Positions 12,737 through 24,900 of a stretch of 64,000 bases of DNA are shown here, one piece after another; positions within the stretch are counted from its first letter, which is position 1; each line of letters begins with the position of its first letter. The notes under the pieces were generated by a model, which was not told the DNA's origin, did no database searches, and worked only from the letters and a program-made list of their open reading frames with translations. Origin of the DNA: Antedon mediterranea (taxonomy: Eukaryota; Echinodermata; Crinoidea; Comatulida; Antedonidae); contig NC_092679.1 in the NCBI RefSeq assembly GCF_964355755.1, forward strand, positions 2,914,001 through 2,978,000, in the 5' to 3' direction. The position numbers and the translations under genes were made by a program.

Positions 12737-15700
12737 ATCTTAGTTTCGAAGTCGTTAAATTTCTAGAAAGTGCGCGACTATCCTCTTCTACCAATGTCTG
12801 CTGTATTTGTCGGTCACGTGTTTGTACACTTCTCAAATTAGTTACTTATTTTGTTATTGTTTATTAGACGTGACCAAATTGTATTAACAATTTAATTTCT
12901 GTTTTCTTCAAAATGTGCGAAAGATGTTGTACCTTGGGCCATGAACTAACAGGTGTCGAGAGAAGATGTTTTGTAGAAAACGAACATGTTAAATGGGACT
13001 ACAGTATTATGTAAGCGGAGTGCGTCTTCTAGGGGTTGTAAGTTCAGGGAGCAGACGGTATAATTTGTGCGGTAAACCTAACAATCTGGAGTTTCGCTTT
13101 ATACGTAAACCTACAGATCTTCAAAAACAACTGTATCATCTGTCGATGTGTATATGTAACGCAATGACGTAAGTGCAATACAGGCGAGTGACCAATGACA
13201 AAGAGAGGTTCGAATAATCCGTCACTTGTGATTGGTCAAAATACTTGCGTTGCGTTTACGTCATTGCGTTGCGTACCAATGGGAACTAAGCTTTAGGCTT
13301 ACATACTTACCGGCTGAATATGGCATAAATGCTTCTGACGTCACTGTACTATTATCGTTGGGATCCAAAAACCGTTCTGGTCTGAACGTGTGTGGTTCGG
13401 ACCACTCGTCTTCGTCCATGTGAACAGAGTACAAATTTCCAAAGATTGTTGTTCCTTTCGGAAGGTTATATCCACACAAATCAATATCCTCGACCGTTTC
13501 ATGCGGTATGACCATCGGGATGACATTGCACATGCGCAGAATCTCTTTAATGACTGCCTGCGTGTATGGCAGCTCTTTCCTGTCACTCATGGTAACGTTC
13601 TTTTCTCTGCCAACAACTTTATCCAGTTCATCCTGAACCTTCTTCTGGACGTCTGGGAAAACCAGCATGTATACTAAACTCCACATGATTGCCGCGATGA
13701 CGGTTTCTGTGCCACCAAAGAACAGATCAATAACAATGTACTTAAGGTCGTCGATGTTGTAAGATGTCTTATGAACGTCTTCTTCGATTGCTCCATTCTT
13801 TTTTGGTTGTTGATATTTTTCGTTTGCCGTGATAAATAAATCTATAAAATCTCTTGGTTCGTCTGCATTGTAAGTCGCCTGATGCGATTCGATACGCTCT
13901 TCTACAAACCGCATGATAAACGTGTAGGTTTCTTCTACTGCAGTATTCGCCTTCATTGGCAAATACCAGAGAAACGGCAAAAAGTTCGTCGCACTTTTAC
14001 TGTCTATATTTTGAAAGAAAATCCCAACGTAGTGTATTAACTTCTGAAACTGCTGGTCGTCGTATTCGAATCGTTCTCCAAAGCATATTGAACAGATGAC
14101 GTTACTGACCATTCGTTGGACATTGTGACGGAGGTCAACTGATTGGCTGTCCGTCTTGTGCAGATCTTGAATGAAGTACGACACCTCTTGCGTTACTTTG
14201 GCTTCCATCTTTGAATGGCGGTCTCCGAATGTGCGCAGAATGTTAGAGGAGAATTTACGGATTTCCCGCCAATGAGTTGTCGGCTGATGATTTGCAATAC
14301 CTATAAAAGTGAAATGAAAGAGAAATTTTTATATACAGTAGTTGCCCCTGTTTTGATTATTGTACTGTTAAACTTGGTTCTCAGTAGGACGCAACGCAAG
14401 GAAGTAACGCAACGAAAAGTGATTTTACCAATCTCAAGGGATGGATTATTCGAACAGTCGCGTGTGATTGGTCAACTCACTTGCGTTGCGCCTACGTCCT
14501 TGCGTTACGTCCTTGTGGGAACCAAGCCTTAGAACCCCTTCGAGACCCAACAAAGCGTCCCATTAATGGCGGTTGACTGAAAAGTGCCCCTTAATAGATG
14601 TGTCATCTGAATAGGGACTTATTGCGGTGATCATGAACAATTGAATTGTTAGTAGTATGCATATTAGATTTTTAATCACATTATTATCATGACATGAACA
14701 AATTTGAGGCGCGTACAAAAATGGATAGTACAACCGTTTTTATACGCGCGAAAAATTATGCGCGTACAAAAACAATAAATTATTGTAGTCGTTAATTAAA
14801 CATTTTTAGAAAAAAAATCATTAAAGCAAGTAGGGCCTACTGTTCTGTTCATTTATCACAAACGTTTGCCAAATTTTAATAGTCCCTGAGAATACTATTG
14901 GGTGATTGATAACCACCCCTCTACAAACAACTAATTAATCTTGGTCTTGAGACAAGGTTAATGTGCACGGCGGCCGTCTACATCAAGGTCATCAACGGTG
15001 CGCCAAACTAACATAGTCAAGGTGAACATAAATACGCGATGACGTCAATCAATAAACAGACGATATAGGATGAGTGATAAAATGTAGTTTAGACTATTTT
15101 ATGTTGCTCATTTTTCCATCGTCATGTTTGCTTATCTCGACAGCATGCATGATAAATTTCATTCGGTAACCTTGATAAACGGTACAAAATGTTTAACAAT
15201 TCTTTTTTTAATGTAAATAATCAGAGAGGAGAATAATGCGGACTGAGAGGGCGATCTGTCATCTACAGGCGCAGACTAATCGGTTTAGGGTTATTGTAAA
15301 AAAATGAATTCCCGCCTTTTCTTCTTCCTTTGGTCTATAGTTTTTGGTGCAACGGTTGGACGTGGTTCTATGCGTTTTGTTAATCGAGTGTTGTTTTTTT
15401 AAGAATCTGCCCATAGTACACGTCTATATGCCTTGTATAGTGTCCCTTTCACGTGACAGCAGTATAAACACACTCGAATACATCCCTAGTAATTTTCTGA
15501 ATCAATTCGCCAAAACCTAACGCGCCAATATAGAATTGACACCGAGAAAAATCCGTACTAATAGGAATCTTGGCCCCCGCAGAGGTCTGGTTACAATGTA
15601 AACTAAATATGTTATTTTTATATAATTTATGATGATAAAAGTACTCACCTCGACCGCCGTTCAGTTTACTTAGCATCCAGTGTGGACGTCCTGCAAACTG

Positions 15701-15988
15701 GCGCCCCTTCTTCACAAACGCTTCCCGGATAACCGTACATCCATTCAGTACGACCACAATTCGCGAACCCATCTTCACGCTGTAGATAGGACCATATTGC
15801 TTGACCAGCTTTGTAAACGTCTTGTACGGTTTGAGACCAAGAAATGGGAGGTAGCCGACCACTGGTAAACCAGTCGGTCCTGGTGGCAACCCTGTATGCA
15901 GTCGTGAGCTGACGTAGTGCCATGTGAAGAGGAGTAACACGACTGGGAGGAAGAGAGTCAAAGTGAGATTGCTAAGATGTATATCCAT
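12269..15988 (-). CDS. Cytochrome P450, CYP2-clan type, three exons
   Basis: The exons on the minus strand are 15988-15649, 14300-13311 and 12441-12269. They join in frame to 500 residues, the usual length of a microsomal P450. Visible parts: an N-terminal hydrophobic anchor (about residues 8-25), a Pro-rich hinge (LPPGPTGLP), a C-helix Trp/Arg (W124 in THWREIRK), the I-helix oxygen-activation motif GGTET (309-313), the K-helix ExxR (EILR, 366-369), the PERF motif (421-424), and the heme loop AGRRNCLGE with axial Cys448. The aromatic residue that opens the heme signature is Tyr (PYSAG) rather than the usual Phe. Such enzymes are ER-anchored monooxygenases needing NADPH-P450 reductase; the substrate cannot be told. 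The family resembles CYP2/CYP1/CYP17-type enzymes. The ATG at 15988 gives the full anchor. Both introns contain family 2 MITEs, and the 3' codons lie in a minisatellite. Confidence 0.93.
12701..12733. repeat. (TA)n microsatellite
   Basis: About 16 TA dinucleotides in the second P450 intron. Confidence 0.95.
13155..13294. mobile_element. MITE family 2 copy in P450 intron 2
   Basis: The right half is clear: TTGCGTTGCGTTTACGTCAT, then GGGAACTAAGCTT. The left end begins at about GTAACGCAATGACGTAAGTG without its outer repeat. It ends only about 16 bp from the splice donor of P450 exon 2, so it nearly abuts coding sequence. Confidence 0.75.
14371..14530. mobile_element. MITE family 2 copy in P450 intron 1
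   Basis: The termini are AACTTGGTTCTCAGTAGGA and TGTGGGAACCAAGCCTT. The interior has GGATTATTCGAACAGTCG, shared with the copy at 7984. It lies just upstream, in transcript terms, of P450 exon 2. Confidence 0.85.
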
Positions 15989-16876
15989 AATTGGCGTATT
16001 TATAAATAATAAAGCAACAGTTTGTGTTATATAAGTCAGTACTGGTCTTAATTGATGTCGCTCGCGATTTTTGATAAAGCTCTGAGCTGGTTTGATGGGA
16101 GTGCTTGTCTGATTTCAGTCGCTCGAATTTAGATAGAGGTCTGGTCCGAGTATATGGTCCTACTCCAACGACTTTGCCGATTGCTATTAGCGTGGTAATT
16201 AGTTTGTTCAGTGCAATGTACTTCTAGAGAGCGACCGATCTTATGTCTCTCCAACTGGGTTGATGGCGGTAACAACGTCACGGCTGATATCCAATATACG
16301 AGAAAAGTCACGACACACACTGTCAAAATTTTAAACAATGTAAACCGCGTATTTTTTGTCGATAGTATAACCCGTAAGGTTAGCACGTCGTCGTTTCCTA
16401 TTGAGGTCCTCACTGTGACGATTTCGTGAAGAGGTCATGTATACGCAGCGCTAGGGTCGCCTCACGACCCGTAGGATAGGTGTGAAGGCTTGCCGCTGAT
16501 ATGGCATAGTTTGGCCTCAACAGATGTGTTTGCATCACGATCCATATGTGTCATAGAACATTGCATAATGATTATATAATATTAAGCGGGTGTGGATTGG
16601 CAGTTGGCTTAGTAACATCCAACCAATGCGTGTCGTCCGAAGTTAAGCCTTGTCGCTGATTGGTGCATTAATGCACCGCCCATTTCTGAATTCTAAAGTT
16701 AAAGGTTTTTAATTGTTTTTTATCACACTTCGAAAAGCGGAAGCGTAGGGTACCACGGAAAATGTATTGCTATTTTAGTCCACGGTATTAGAGGTATTTC
16801 AGCAGTATAATCGTAACATCATTAAAATAACTGTTCGTATAAGAAGGGTCGACGTTCGTACGTGTCCTCAATTATA

Positions 16877-17008
16877 AAGCTTGGTTCCCACTAGAAAGCA
16901 ACGCAATGACGTAAGCCGCAACGCAAGCGAAATGTCCAATCCTAGCGATGAATTATTCGCTTCCGTTGCGGCTTGGTTCTTGCGTTGCGTTCTAGTGGGA
17001 ACCAAGTT
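16877..17008. mobile_element. MITE family 2 copy, strongly palindromic
   Basis: The left end AAGCTTGGTTCCCACTAG and the right end CTAGTGGGAACCAAGTTT match over about 18 bp, with further inner pairing of AACGCAATGACG-type blocks. At 132 bp with no ORF, it is the shortest and most symmetric family 2 copy here. Confidence 0.88.
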
Positions 17009-17080
17009 TAATTGTGTATAAGTTTCTAGCAGCATCCCTAAAATTAAATACACTATAAGCAGACTGATTACAGAGTAACT

Positions 17081-17246
17081 AAAGCTTTGTCTACACTATC
17101 AAACTTTATGGGACAACAAAATGTGATGATGTGCCCATACATAGATATGATGATTTCATATCACTACCATATTTGGGAATTATTATCAGTATCATATTTG
17201 GGCACATTTTTTCGTCAAACTAGTTTGATAGTGTAGATAGAGCTTT
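17081..17246. mobile_element. MITE family 1 copy
   Basis: Full-length, 166 bp, with CTAAAGCTTTGTCTACACTA at the left and GTGTAGATAGAGCTTTA at the right, flanked by TA. It lies in the intergenic region upstream of both the P450 and the CBM48 gene. Confidence 0.85.
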
Positions 17247-17837
17247 ACCGAATAGAACATATAGTTTATAGTATATTTTTAACTTTGACACCGAAAGTAT
17301 AGATTATACACCACGTTCTCAAAGCTTCCTTCCCCGCCGGCCATTCGACAGGTGCGCAGAGACCTATTGTACTCCATTTTAAACCAAATTCTCGTTGGCC
17401 CAACTAACTTTTCTGTGAAAACCATTTTCTTCATATTTTTTAATCTAGCAAACACACAAGGTACGAAATGCGACAGTTTCTAGGATAAAAACATGTTAAT
17501 CCCTCACACCTCTGATTACATAATAATCAAACTGTCTTCGCTTGAATGATCACAGATGTGTGATATCGCTTCACATCTGCTACGAGTAGTGTCGTCACAG
17601 GTGCGCAGTGACGCGCGCAATATCGATTATTGATCAAAAACAGGAAACAAATGTGTGAATTTACCAATATATGTTATTGATTAGGTAAAGTAAACAACAT
17701 AACTCATCACAAGATAAAATAAAAACACCCTTGTTTTTTTTTATTTCAAAAGTCAATTGATTTAATAAGAAACGATAAGAGGAATGTAGTGTGTGAACAT
17801 GCCATTAGTAGGAGAAGGAAGACTTACTAAAAGTGTG

Positions 17838-17965
17838 TTTCACGCTTGGACGCAACTTACAACGACGTAGGTGCAACGCAAATGAGTTGACCAATCACAA
17901 ACGATCCATCGTGCCGTGATTGGTCAAACTTGCGATGCGCTTACGTGAGAGAGAACGGCAAGCTT
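17838..17965. mobile_element. MITE family 2 copy, diverged ends
   Basis: The interior matches family 2, with CGACGTAGGTGCAACGCAA, TTGACCAATCACAAACGAT and GTGATTGGTCAAACTTGCG. The outer inverted repeat has decayed to CACGCTTGG and GCAAGCTTTACG. Confidence 0.65.
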
Positions 17966-18878
17966 TACGTTGTTTCTGTCGAGTACTCTACTCAGACTAG
18001 TTTTCAATTATTTGGTAGCGCCCTCTATCTCGTCACATAAAAATGTTTCAGACAGTCGTAGTGTACAAACAGGTATATAACATTTTACCGAGGAAAGACA
18101 AAATTCCAATTCAAGTTGTTCTGCTAGATGTTCACACATCTTTCTACAATAACGTAAGCTTTGATGGCGTAAGCTATAGTATTAATAATTAGTAAATCCA
18201 AAGTTAATTATTGAAGAATGAATGAATTAATTGGATGGGTTCAGATAGGTCAGTAACATGCCTTAGTTATTGTAATAAGTAGTCTACCAAGTATAGAATA
18301 AACGCAGTATATTTACTATAGCATTATATTACAGGGTAAATAAAAGGTAAATAAGATTATTTAATCAATCCCCTCCCAAAATTAGGGACCACATAGTTTT
18401 GAGTGATTTCGCCCTCTATGTCAATCTTATTAGTTATTAGCCTGATTTTACAGTCTGACTTTTGGATAACCTGAATATTAGTATTATATTAGGCCTATAC
18501 ATTATATTTGTTTATCTTCCAAAACTACTATCGTATTACTAATACTAACTACTGTACCGTACTCTCTATTTAGAAGGGAAAACAAAAGGTGCCACCATGG
18601 TTAAGTAAGATGTATGACATAAAAATATTTTTGTTACTCAATTGTATTGTAATAATGAATAAATAATAATAATCTGATGATAAAGTGACAATACTTTACG
18701 ATGAATTTTCGCATTGTTAGGGTGTGAACAAGCGTAAGATTCTTTTTAAAAAATGATAAAATTAATATGCTAGAATTGTCAAAAACAAAGAAATTGTTTA
18801 AAATAGGTGGCGCTGTTTACAAGAAAATCAAAGAAGATCGCATTTTTTACCTTCACCGCGAAAAGAAAAGATTGAAAA

Positions 18879-18995
18879 ATGGGGAACAAGTTAGGAAAGG
18901 GAAAAACATCTTACGATCTAAAGGCCGCAGACGGAGGCAAACCAAATAATGTAGAACCTAAAAGTTCAAAGAAGAAAAAGAATAAGGGCAGTAAG
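18879..18995 (+). CDS. First exon A of the CBM48 gene (myristoyl type)
   Basis: 39 codons ending in phase 0 at AAG|GTAAGT. It starts MGNKLGKGKTSYDL and ends in a KKKKNKGSK basic patch. Gly2 with Gly6 fits the N-myristoylation consensus, and the Lys-rich patch would strengthen membrane binding. The start closely resembles that of the downstream AMPK beta (MGNTSGKEK), supporting common descent. An out-of-frame upstream ATG at 18767 opens an overlapping frame. Confidence 0.72.
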
Positions 18996-21900
18996 GTAAG
19001 TAAATAATTTGTTTATTCAACATTAACAACACAACGTGTGTTTCGGCTGGCTGCCTCATGTGTGGTAAAAACACGCCCTGCTAGGAGGATCAGGGAGCGA
19101 GACAACGTGAAGCGTCAACCGGTGGTTTGTGGTAACGAAAAGAAAATGGCCTACCTTTCCGTTCATTCTCCTCTTTATTTTTGCACTATTTCTAGTCATT
19201 TTGATTAGATATTTTAGCTATACAATGATTTTATTTAGCATAGAGCACAGAGTGGATTTCAACATGTTATTTTCATCATTTTATTTTCATCACTCATCCA
19301 GCTCTCAACCCATCAACCTCCTTTTTATCAATATATCATCATATTCATAATTTATCCATACATTAAAATAACACTTTGTTATGAATAAATAATAAGTAAT
19401 GATTTATTCATTCACATTGATTACACAAAAGTCTTTTAAAAAATGATGGAATGTCATTAATTAATATTTCAAATTAATAAATAAGGTATTTAATTAATCA
19501 ATTTTTCTTTTTTGTTTTTTATAAATTGTCACAAACCATAACCCATGGGGAAGTACTTTGGTAAAGTATATAATTACTGTGTACTCTGACACCATAAAAT
19601 GTAATGACACCATAAAACAATATTGTAGTGATACAGTACAACAAGTTTGATTTAAAATCTAGGTATTTTTTAATTAAGAATAATTTTAAAACAACAAAAA
19701 AATTCTTAAATCATGTAACAATTTAGAAATAATTGCTCTGCCATACCGAGAAGAACGGTCTTCATAGCATCCACATAATATTGATTACATTATGTACAGA
19801 TATATCTGCTATGATGATAAGTTGCGTACTCTTGCTTACTCATGCGTTTCGTTCCAAAGTAGCTGTGCATAGTCTATTGATTTTAAGATGCTTTTGTGGG
19901 AGTGATTGGCAGGAATGGGAAAAGTGGAATTGATTGCTTGAAACACCGGTGCCAATCAAATACATTTAAAAATTTTAATTTTTGAACCACCGGTGCCAAT
20001 TAAATACATTACAAATCTTTGTTACAAAAAAGGTTTAATCTATTAAATGAAATATTTTTCTATTTTAAAATCATTATTTCTTCAACTATATAAAATTTTA
20101 TACTGCCATATTATTTAAAGACACGATATAAACATGGTTTTTCTTGTATATTTAATTTTTATTGAATTGTAAAATATCTAATTATTTTTAATTATTTCCA
20201 TATGTATGATTTTACATTCGTATTTAATATTAAATATATAGTCTGCTCTGCAATAACAAATGTACAAATAGCTTTTGATGTTTTTTTTTTCGTAGAACAT
20301 TAATGTTGTACACTAATTCCAACTTCCCTCCGGAGACGTTGAATTTCCGAAAATTACTGTAGCATGATGCATGTTTTGACAAAGGAAAAAAAACTTCATG
20401 CATACATTTTCACTCAACTTAAGTGTAATGTTAAGTTTGAATGTTAACTAAAGTATTATTGAAATGAACAAAGATTTCAATTTTTATGTAAAAGAGAAAA
20501 AAGCTTGAATACTCGGACTGAAATCAATAGAATTTAAACAATTCAGAAAAGAATAAAAAACAAAATTGAGGTTGAAACATAGATTTTTATATAGTAATTA
20601 TAAAATTTACTCTGCGATTGGAACTAGTCAATATTTAGAAATATTCATAATTTATACCCAAAAATAGTAAATATACTGTACCTCCAATTTTAAAAATGTT
20701 ATTTGTATTATCAAGTACTGTGTGACATCATTATTTACTGTATCTTCAGTCTTGTCATGATATTAATTATACAGTATTTGGCCTTCATTTGTTCTATATT
20801 AATTAAGATAGTATAGTATTCCTTTTTTTTTTATTAAAAATTAAATTTTAAATTAATACAGTAAATTAAACTGCACAGTACAGTACCACAATCATACCAT
20901 CATATTTTCACACATGGCCTATTTATTACTACAATATAGTTACTTGATATTGGAACAGGTATATTTTATTAAGAAATATTCCTTATCTGTACTTTAGTGC
21001 TGGTTGGTGATTTGCTAATTCCAAAAGGTAGATGTCATTATGACTTGGAAAGTGCATGGTCACTCACTCACCACTAGCCCAACTTCCTATATCCTGTTGG
21101 TCTTGAGTAAATGAAATATTAATTGTACCCAAGTACTGTAAATAGTTTTAGCTTGATTGATGTTTTTATAATAAAGTTATATTTTAGGAGTCCCTGTTGT
21201 AGGTTTATTTCAAGGTGGGCCTACAGTATTCGAAGGTGGGCTTACATACAGTACTTTATCCAGAGGGTGGGCTTATTCTATGGTGGGCTTACTGTATGCC
21301 AGAGAGTGGGCCTATTCCAATATGGGCTTATTCCAGAGTGTGCTTATTTGAAGGTGGGCCTATTCCAGGGTGGGCTTGCTGTATCCCAGAGTGGGTTTAC
21401 TGTATTACAAGGTCTATTCCAGTTGGCTTACTGTATTCCAGAGGGTGGGCCTACAGTATTCCAAGGTGGGCTTATTCCAGGGTGAGCTTGATACATTGAT
21501 GGTACAGTATTTCTAAGAGGATATTTTCGCCAGTTTACTATAATTAATAGTGCAGTCAACCAAATGAGCTACATAAAAAACTCATTTAAAAACTTTACAA
21601 AACTTGGATTCATACTCCAAATTCAGATTGATATTTTAATCAAAAATAAAAATAAAAAGGTTTCATGAAGATACAGTAATTAATTAACTGAGGTTGAAAA
21701 CATTCATCTGGTTTACTGAGATATAAATTAAATGATTTTAAGTGGAAGCTTACTAATGAATTTAAACGCCACAAAATCAGTGAGTTGATAATTTATAAGT
21801 TAATGACAAACGTTAAGTTTAAATGTCTATTGGGGAAGTGTACTAACACGATTTTGTAGTTGTAGCAGGTTAGTTCAGGAGAAGTTGTTTCCGACGCAAT

Positions 21901-24900
21901 ATTTGACCGACTAAAACAAGACAAGTGTTGAACAGTATTGAAGGATACTGTTTAACATGGTTTAATTTAGCTAACCCTAAACAGTTGTATTTGACAAAAT
22001 TTCCAATACCAATGACAGGTACTGTATTGGCAATTATAAACATATTCATATGTGATAGATCTAGCCGAACACAAGGACAACAAAGAGATGCGTTGTGTTT
22101 TACACCAGCTGTCTACAAGTGCCTAGCCTGTAATTATTAGGCTTACCACTAATAAAATGTGGTTTTATTTATTTTTTTTTAAGAGAAAGAAAGACTGTTT
22201 CATTTTATTTTTCTTCCATCCAAACAAAGAGATTTTAATATAAAATTATTGCTTTGTGATATATTACTGTTCTGTATCAATTCATATTTTGCTATGAGAA
22301 TATTCTACAGTATTGACATTATTACATTTATTTAACATTGTATTGAATAATAAATAAATTGTTCCTTTTTTTTAAACAAAATATATTTCATTTTACCCAT
22401 TTCATTTCAGTATAAAAATATACTGTAAAGACAAGATTTACATTTATTGTTGCATTTGATCGTATTTTTTCAAACAATAAAATATATTTAATTTTATTCA
22501 TTTCAGTATAAAAATATATAGAAGGTATATATCTCGCATCAATGTGAAGACAAAACAATATTTGATACTATATGATAATTTATTTATTGTTTGTTCTATT
22601 GAGAAAAAAATGTAGAAATTTGAATAGCCACATTCTACCATTCTCAATTCCTTTAAGTTAATTTATTTCAAGAAAACGTTTTTCTTTAGTATTTTTGGTA
22701 TTAATTGGTTGCCACTGGAATGCAATGACGTGCATTCAATCCAAGTGCATTGACCAATCAGAAGCGACGGTTTGGATGATCCATTGCATCATGATTGGTC
22801 AAAATTACTTGCGGTACGCTTACAAATCCTTGCGTTGTGACCAAGTGCGAACAAAATTTTATGATATTTTCACTTAAAAAATCTTCCCAAAATGTGTTCT
22901 TCATTCGGATCCAAAGTGATAGAAGGTGAAATCGTTAACTTCCTGTAGTTGAGTATCCGGAACAATCGGCACTTCCTAGGAACTGGAGCAGGCTTATTTG
23001 CCAACCCTCAACAGCTAATTCAGGATGTGGTGTGGTTTTAACACTTTGATTTGGCCTGTTTTTATGTTATTACATCAACCTGTGACTATCCAGTTTTTTT
23101 TTTTTATGTGCTCAATTCCACGTATATAGCCAGGAGGGTTTGAAAGTTCAAACGACCCACCTTTTCCTGAAGTGCCGTTTTGAAAACAAGAGACCATAGG
23201 TGTCCCCAGAATATAGCTTTTGCCAGAATAGAGGTGTTCCCAGAATGGAGGTGTCCCTAGAATGGAGGTGTCACCAGAATGGAGGTGTCACCAGAATAGA
23301 GGTGTCACCAGAATGGAGGTGTTCCCAGAATAGAGGTGTCCCCAGAATAGAGGTGTCCCCAGAATAAAGGTGTATCCAGAATATAATTTTACACAGAATG
23401 TGTTTTTTTACTGTACTGTACTTTTTATAGCAATCAAATCTAGGGAAGCTATAAAATAAAGTAGAACATCATGACAAATAATTATGTAAAATTTGCATGA
23501 ACCCCTGTGAACTAATAATAAATCAAAACAATTCACTTAAAGTAAAATAAATGTCATTTTAAAGACATATGAGTTATATAAAGAAATCGTGGTAGAAAAC
23601 ATTTATAGATTTATCGTTTAAAGAAGTATGCAATCTGTAGAGATGTGGGTATGTCCTAGCCTGTCTACTGATGACACCATAATGATTTATTAATAATCAC
23701 AGATGCTTGAGTCACAAACAGCAGTGTTGGCTTTAGTTCAGATACACCCCAACATACCAGATAATACATGCATTTTTGTCCGTGCTATCAAATTGAGTTT
23801 GTGCTTTTGGGGAACGGCCAAAAGTGTCAATAAAAAAAGCTATACGGTATATAAAAACATCTAATTTTGTGTTTTGTGATACAATACATATTTGTGGAGA
23901 TGGGAACATCGCTAGATAAAATGGTAAGTATGTAACTTTGGTATTTTGTGCTGTTTTTTTCTGAAGTGATGCAAGTCCGTATGAATTTCATATTATTAGC
24001 CTACAGTAATAGTTGTGAAGATGGATGGATCAGACAACCATTTACTGTAGTTATAACCAGAGCCTATACTGTACATAGTGTAGTGTATAGCAAGACCTTA
24101 CAATAGGATGAAGGCGAACTGTGGACCTTATGTAAAGCTTCTATTCACCACACTCTCCTCACTGTTGAAAAATGAAATCAGTCTTTTTATTACACAACCT
24201 GGGTTTATATAACTCATATTTTGATTATATCTACAAAATGTAACAACTTGTAACCAGGTTTGCGAAGTGTGAAGACAATTTTCTGGAAATTCTCCAGATA
24301 TTTCACAGAGGATCCTTGTGAATCAAACCCGGTTACAAGTTGTAACAATTTATGCAGATTTGAAAAGGGTATATTGAATGTTTAATGACAGGCATTGATC
24401 TTGAACCTTTGTTATAAAATAAGCCTAATAAAACCACTTTTGTATAATTTGTGAATTTAATCTTGTATTTGAGCTTGATAGTAAATACACAGTGCCCATG
24501 ACACTTGGTCTTGTTGACAAATGGTGTTTGCAAAACCATGAACTAAATCTATTCTTACTGTAAGCAGTTATTTACAAGATATTTAACATTATTAGCAGTT
24601 ACAGGAGTACAGTAGCCTACTTTACTGTACATAGAGACTACTGTACTTTCATAGAGCCAGGCTGTTTGTTGCGATGCTAAATCTGCTTCGTGCCTAACTT
24701 ACCTGGATAAACCAACATAGGATTTTCCCCTCTAAGGAGAAAACACGAATTTCAAACTAACAACAACTTTAGACACCCTTTCAATACAATAGCATTGTCC
24801 ATGCATACCTTACAAATTCATACTGTAGAATCACTAACATTTGTTGCATTACCTAGTAAACATGAATTTAAATATTTTGGGTACTGGCCATACCGTCCAG

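Larger units (their letters stand above)
15989..18878. other. Intergenic region between the P450 and the CBM48 gene
   Basis: These two genes are divergent, so both promoters should lie here. I see two family 2 MITEs (16877, 17838) and one family 1 MITE (17081). The short frames around 16129-16429 lack splice-compatible borders or any family signal. No CpG-rich promoter or clear TATA box could be assigned to either gene. Confidence 0.5.
18996..23899. other. Intron between first exons A and B
   Basis: AT-rich sequence with a G-rich minisatellite at 21190, a family 2 MITE at 22703 and a second minisatellite at 23190. A short direct repeat (ACCGGTGCCAAT, about 19944 and 19990) is present. I see no exon with matching phase and splice sites. 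Confidence 0.5.

Noticed and set aside
21123-21499. Two overlapping frames of 94 and 120 codons rich in Gly, Leu and Trp
   Set aside because: Both are read-throughs of the GGTGGGCTTACTG minisatellite.
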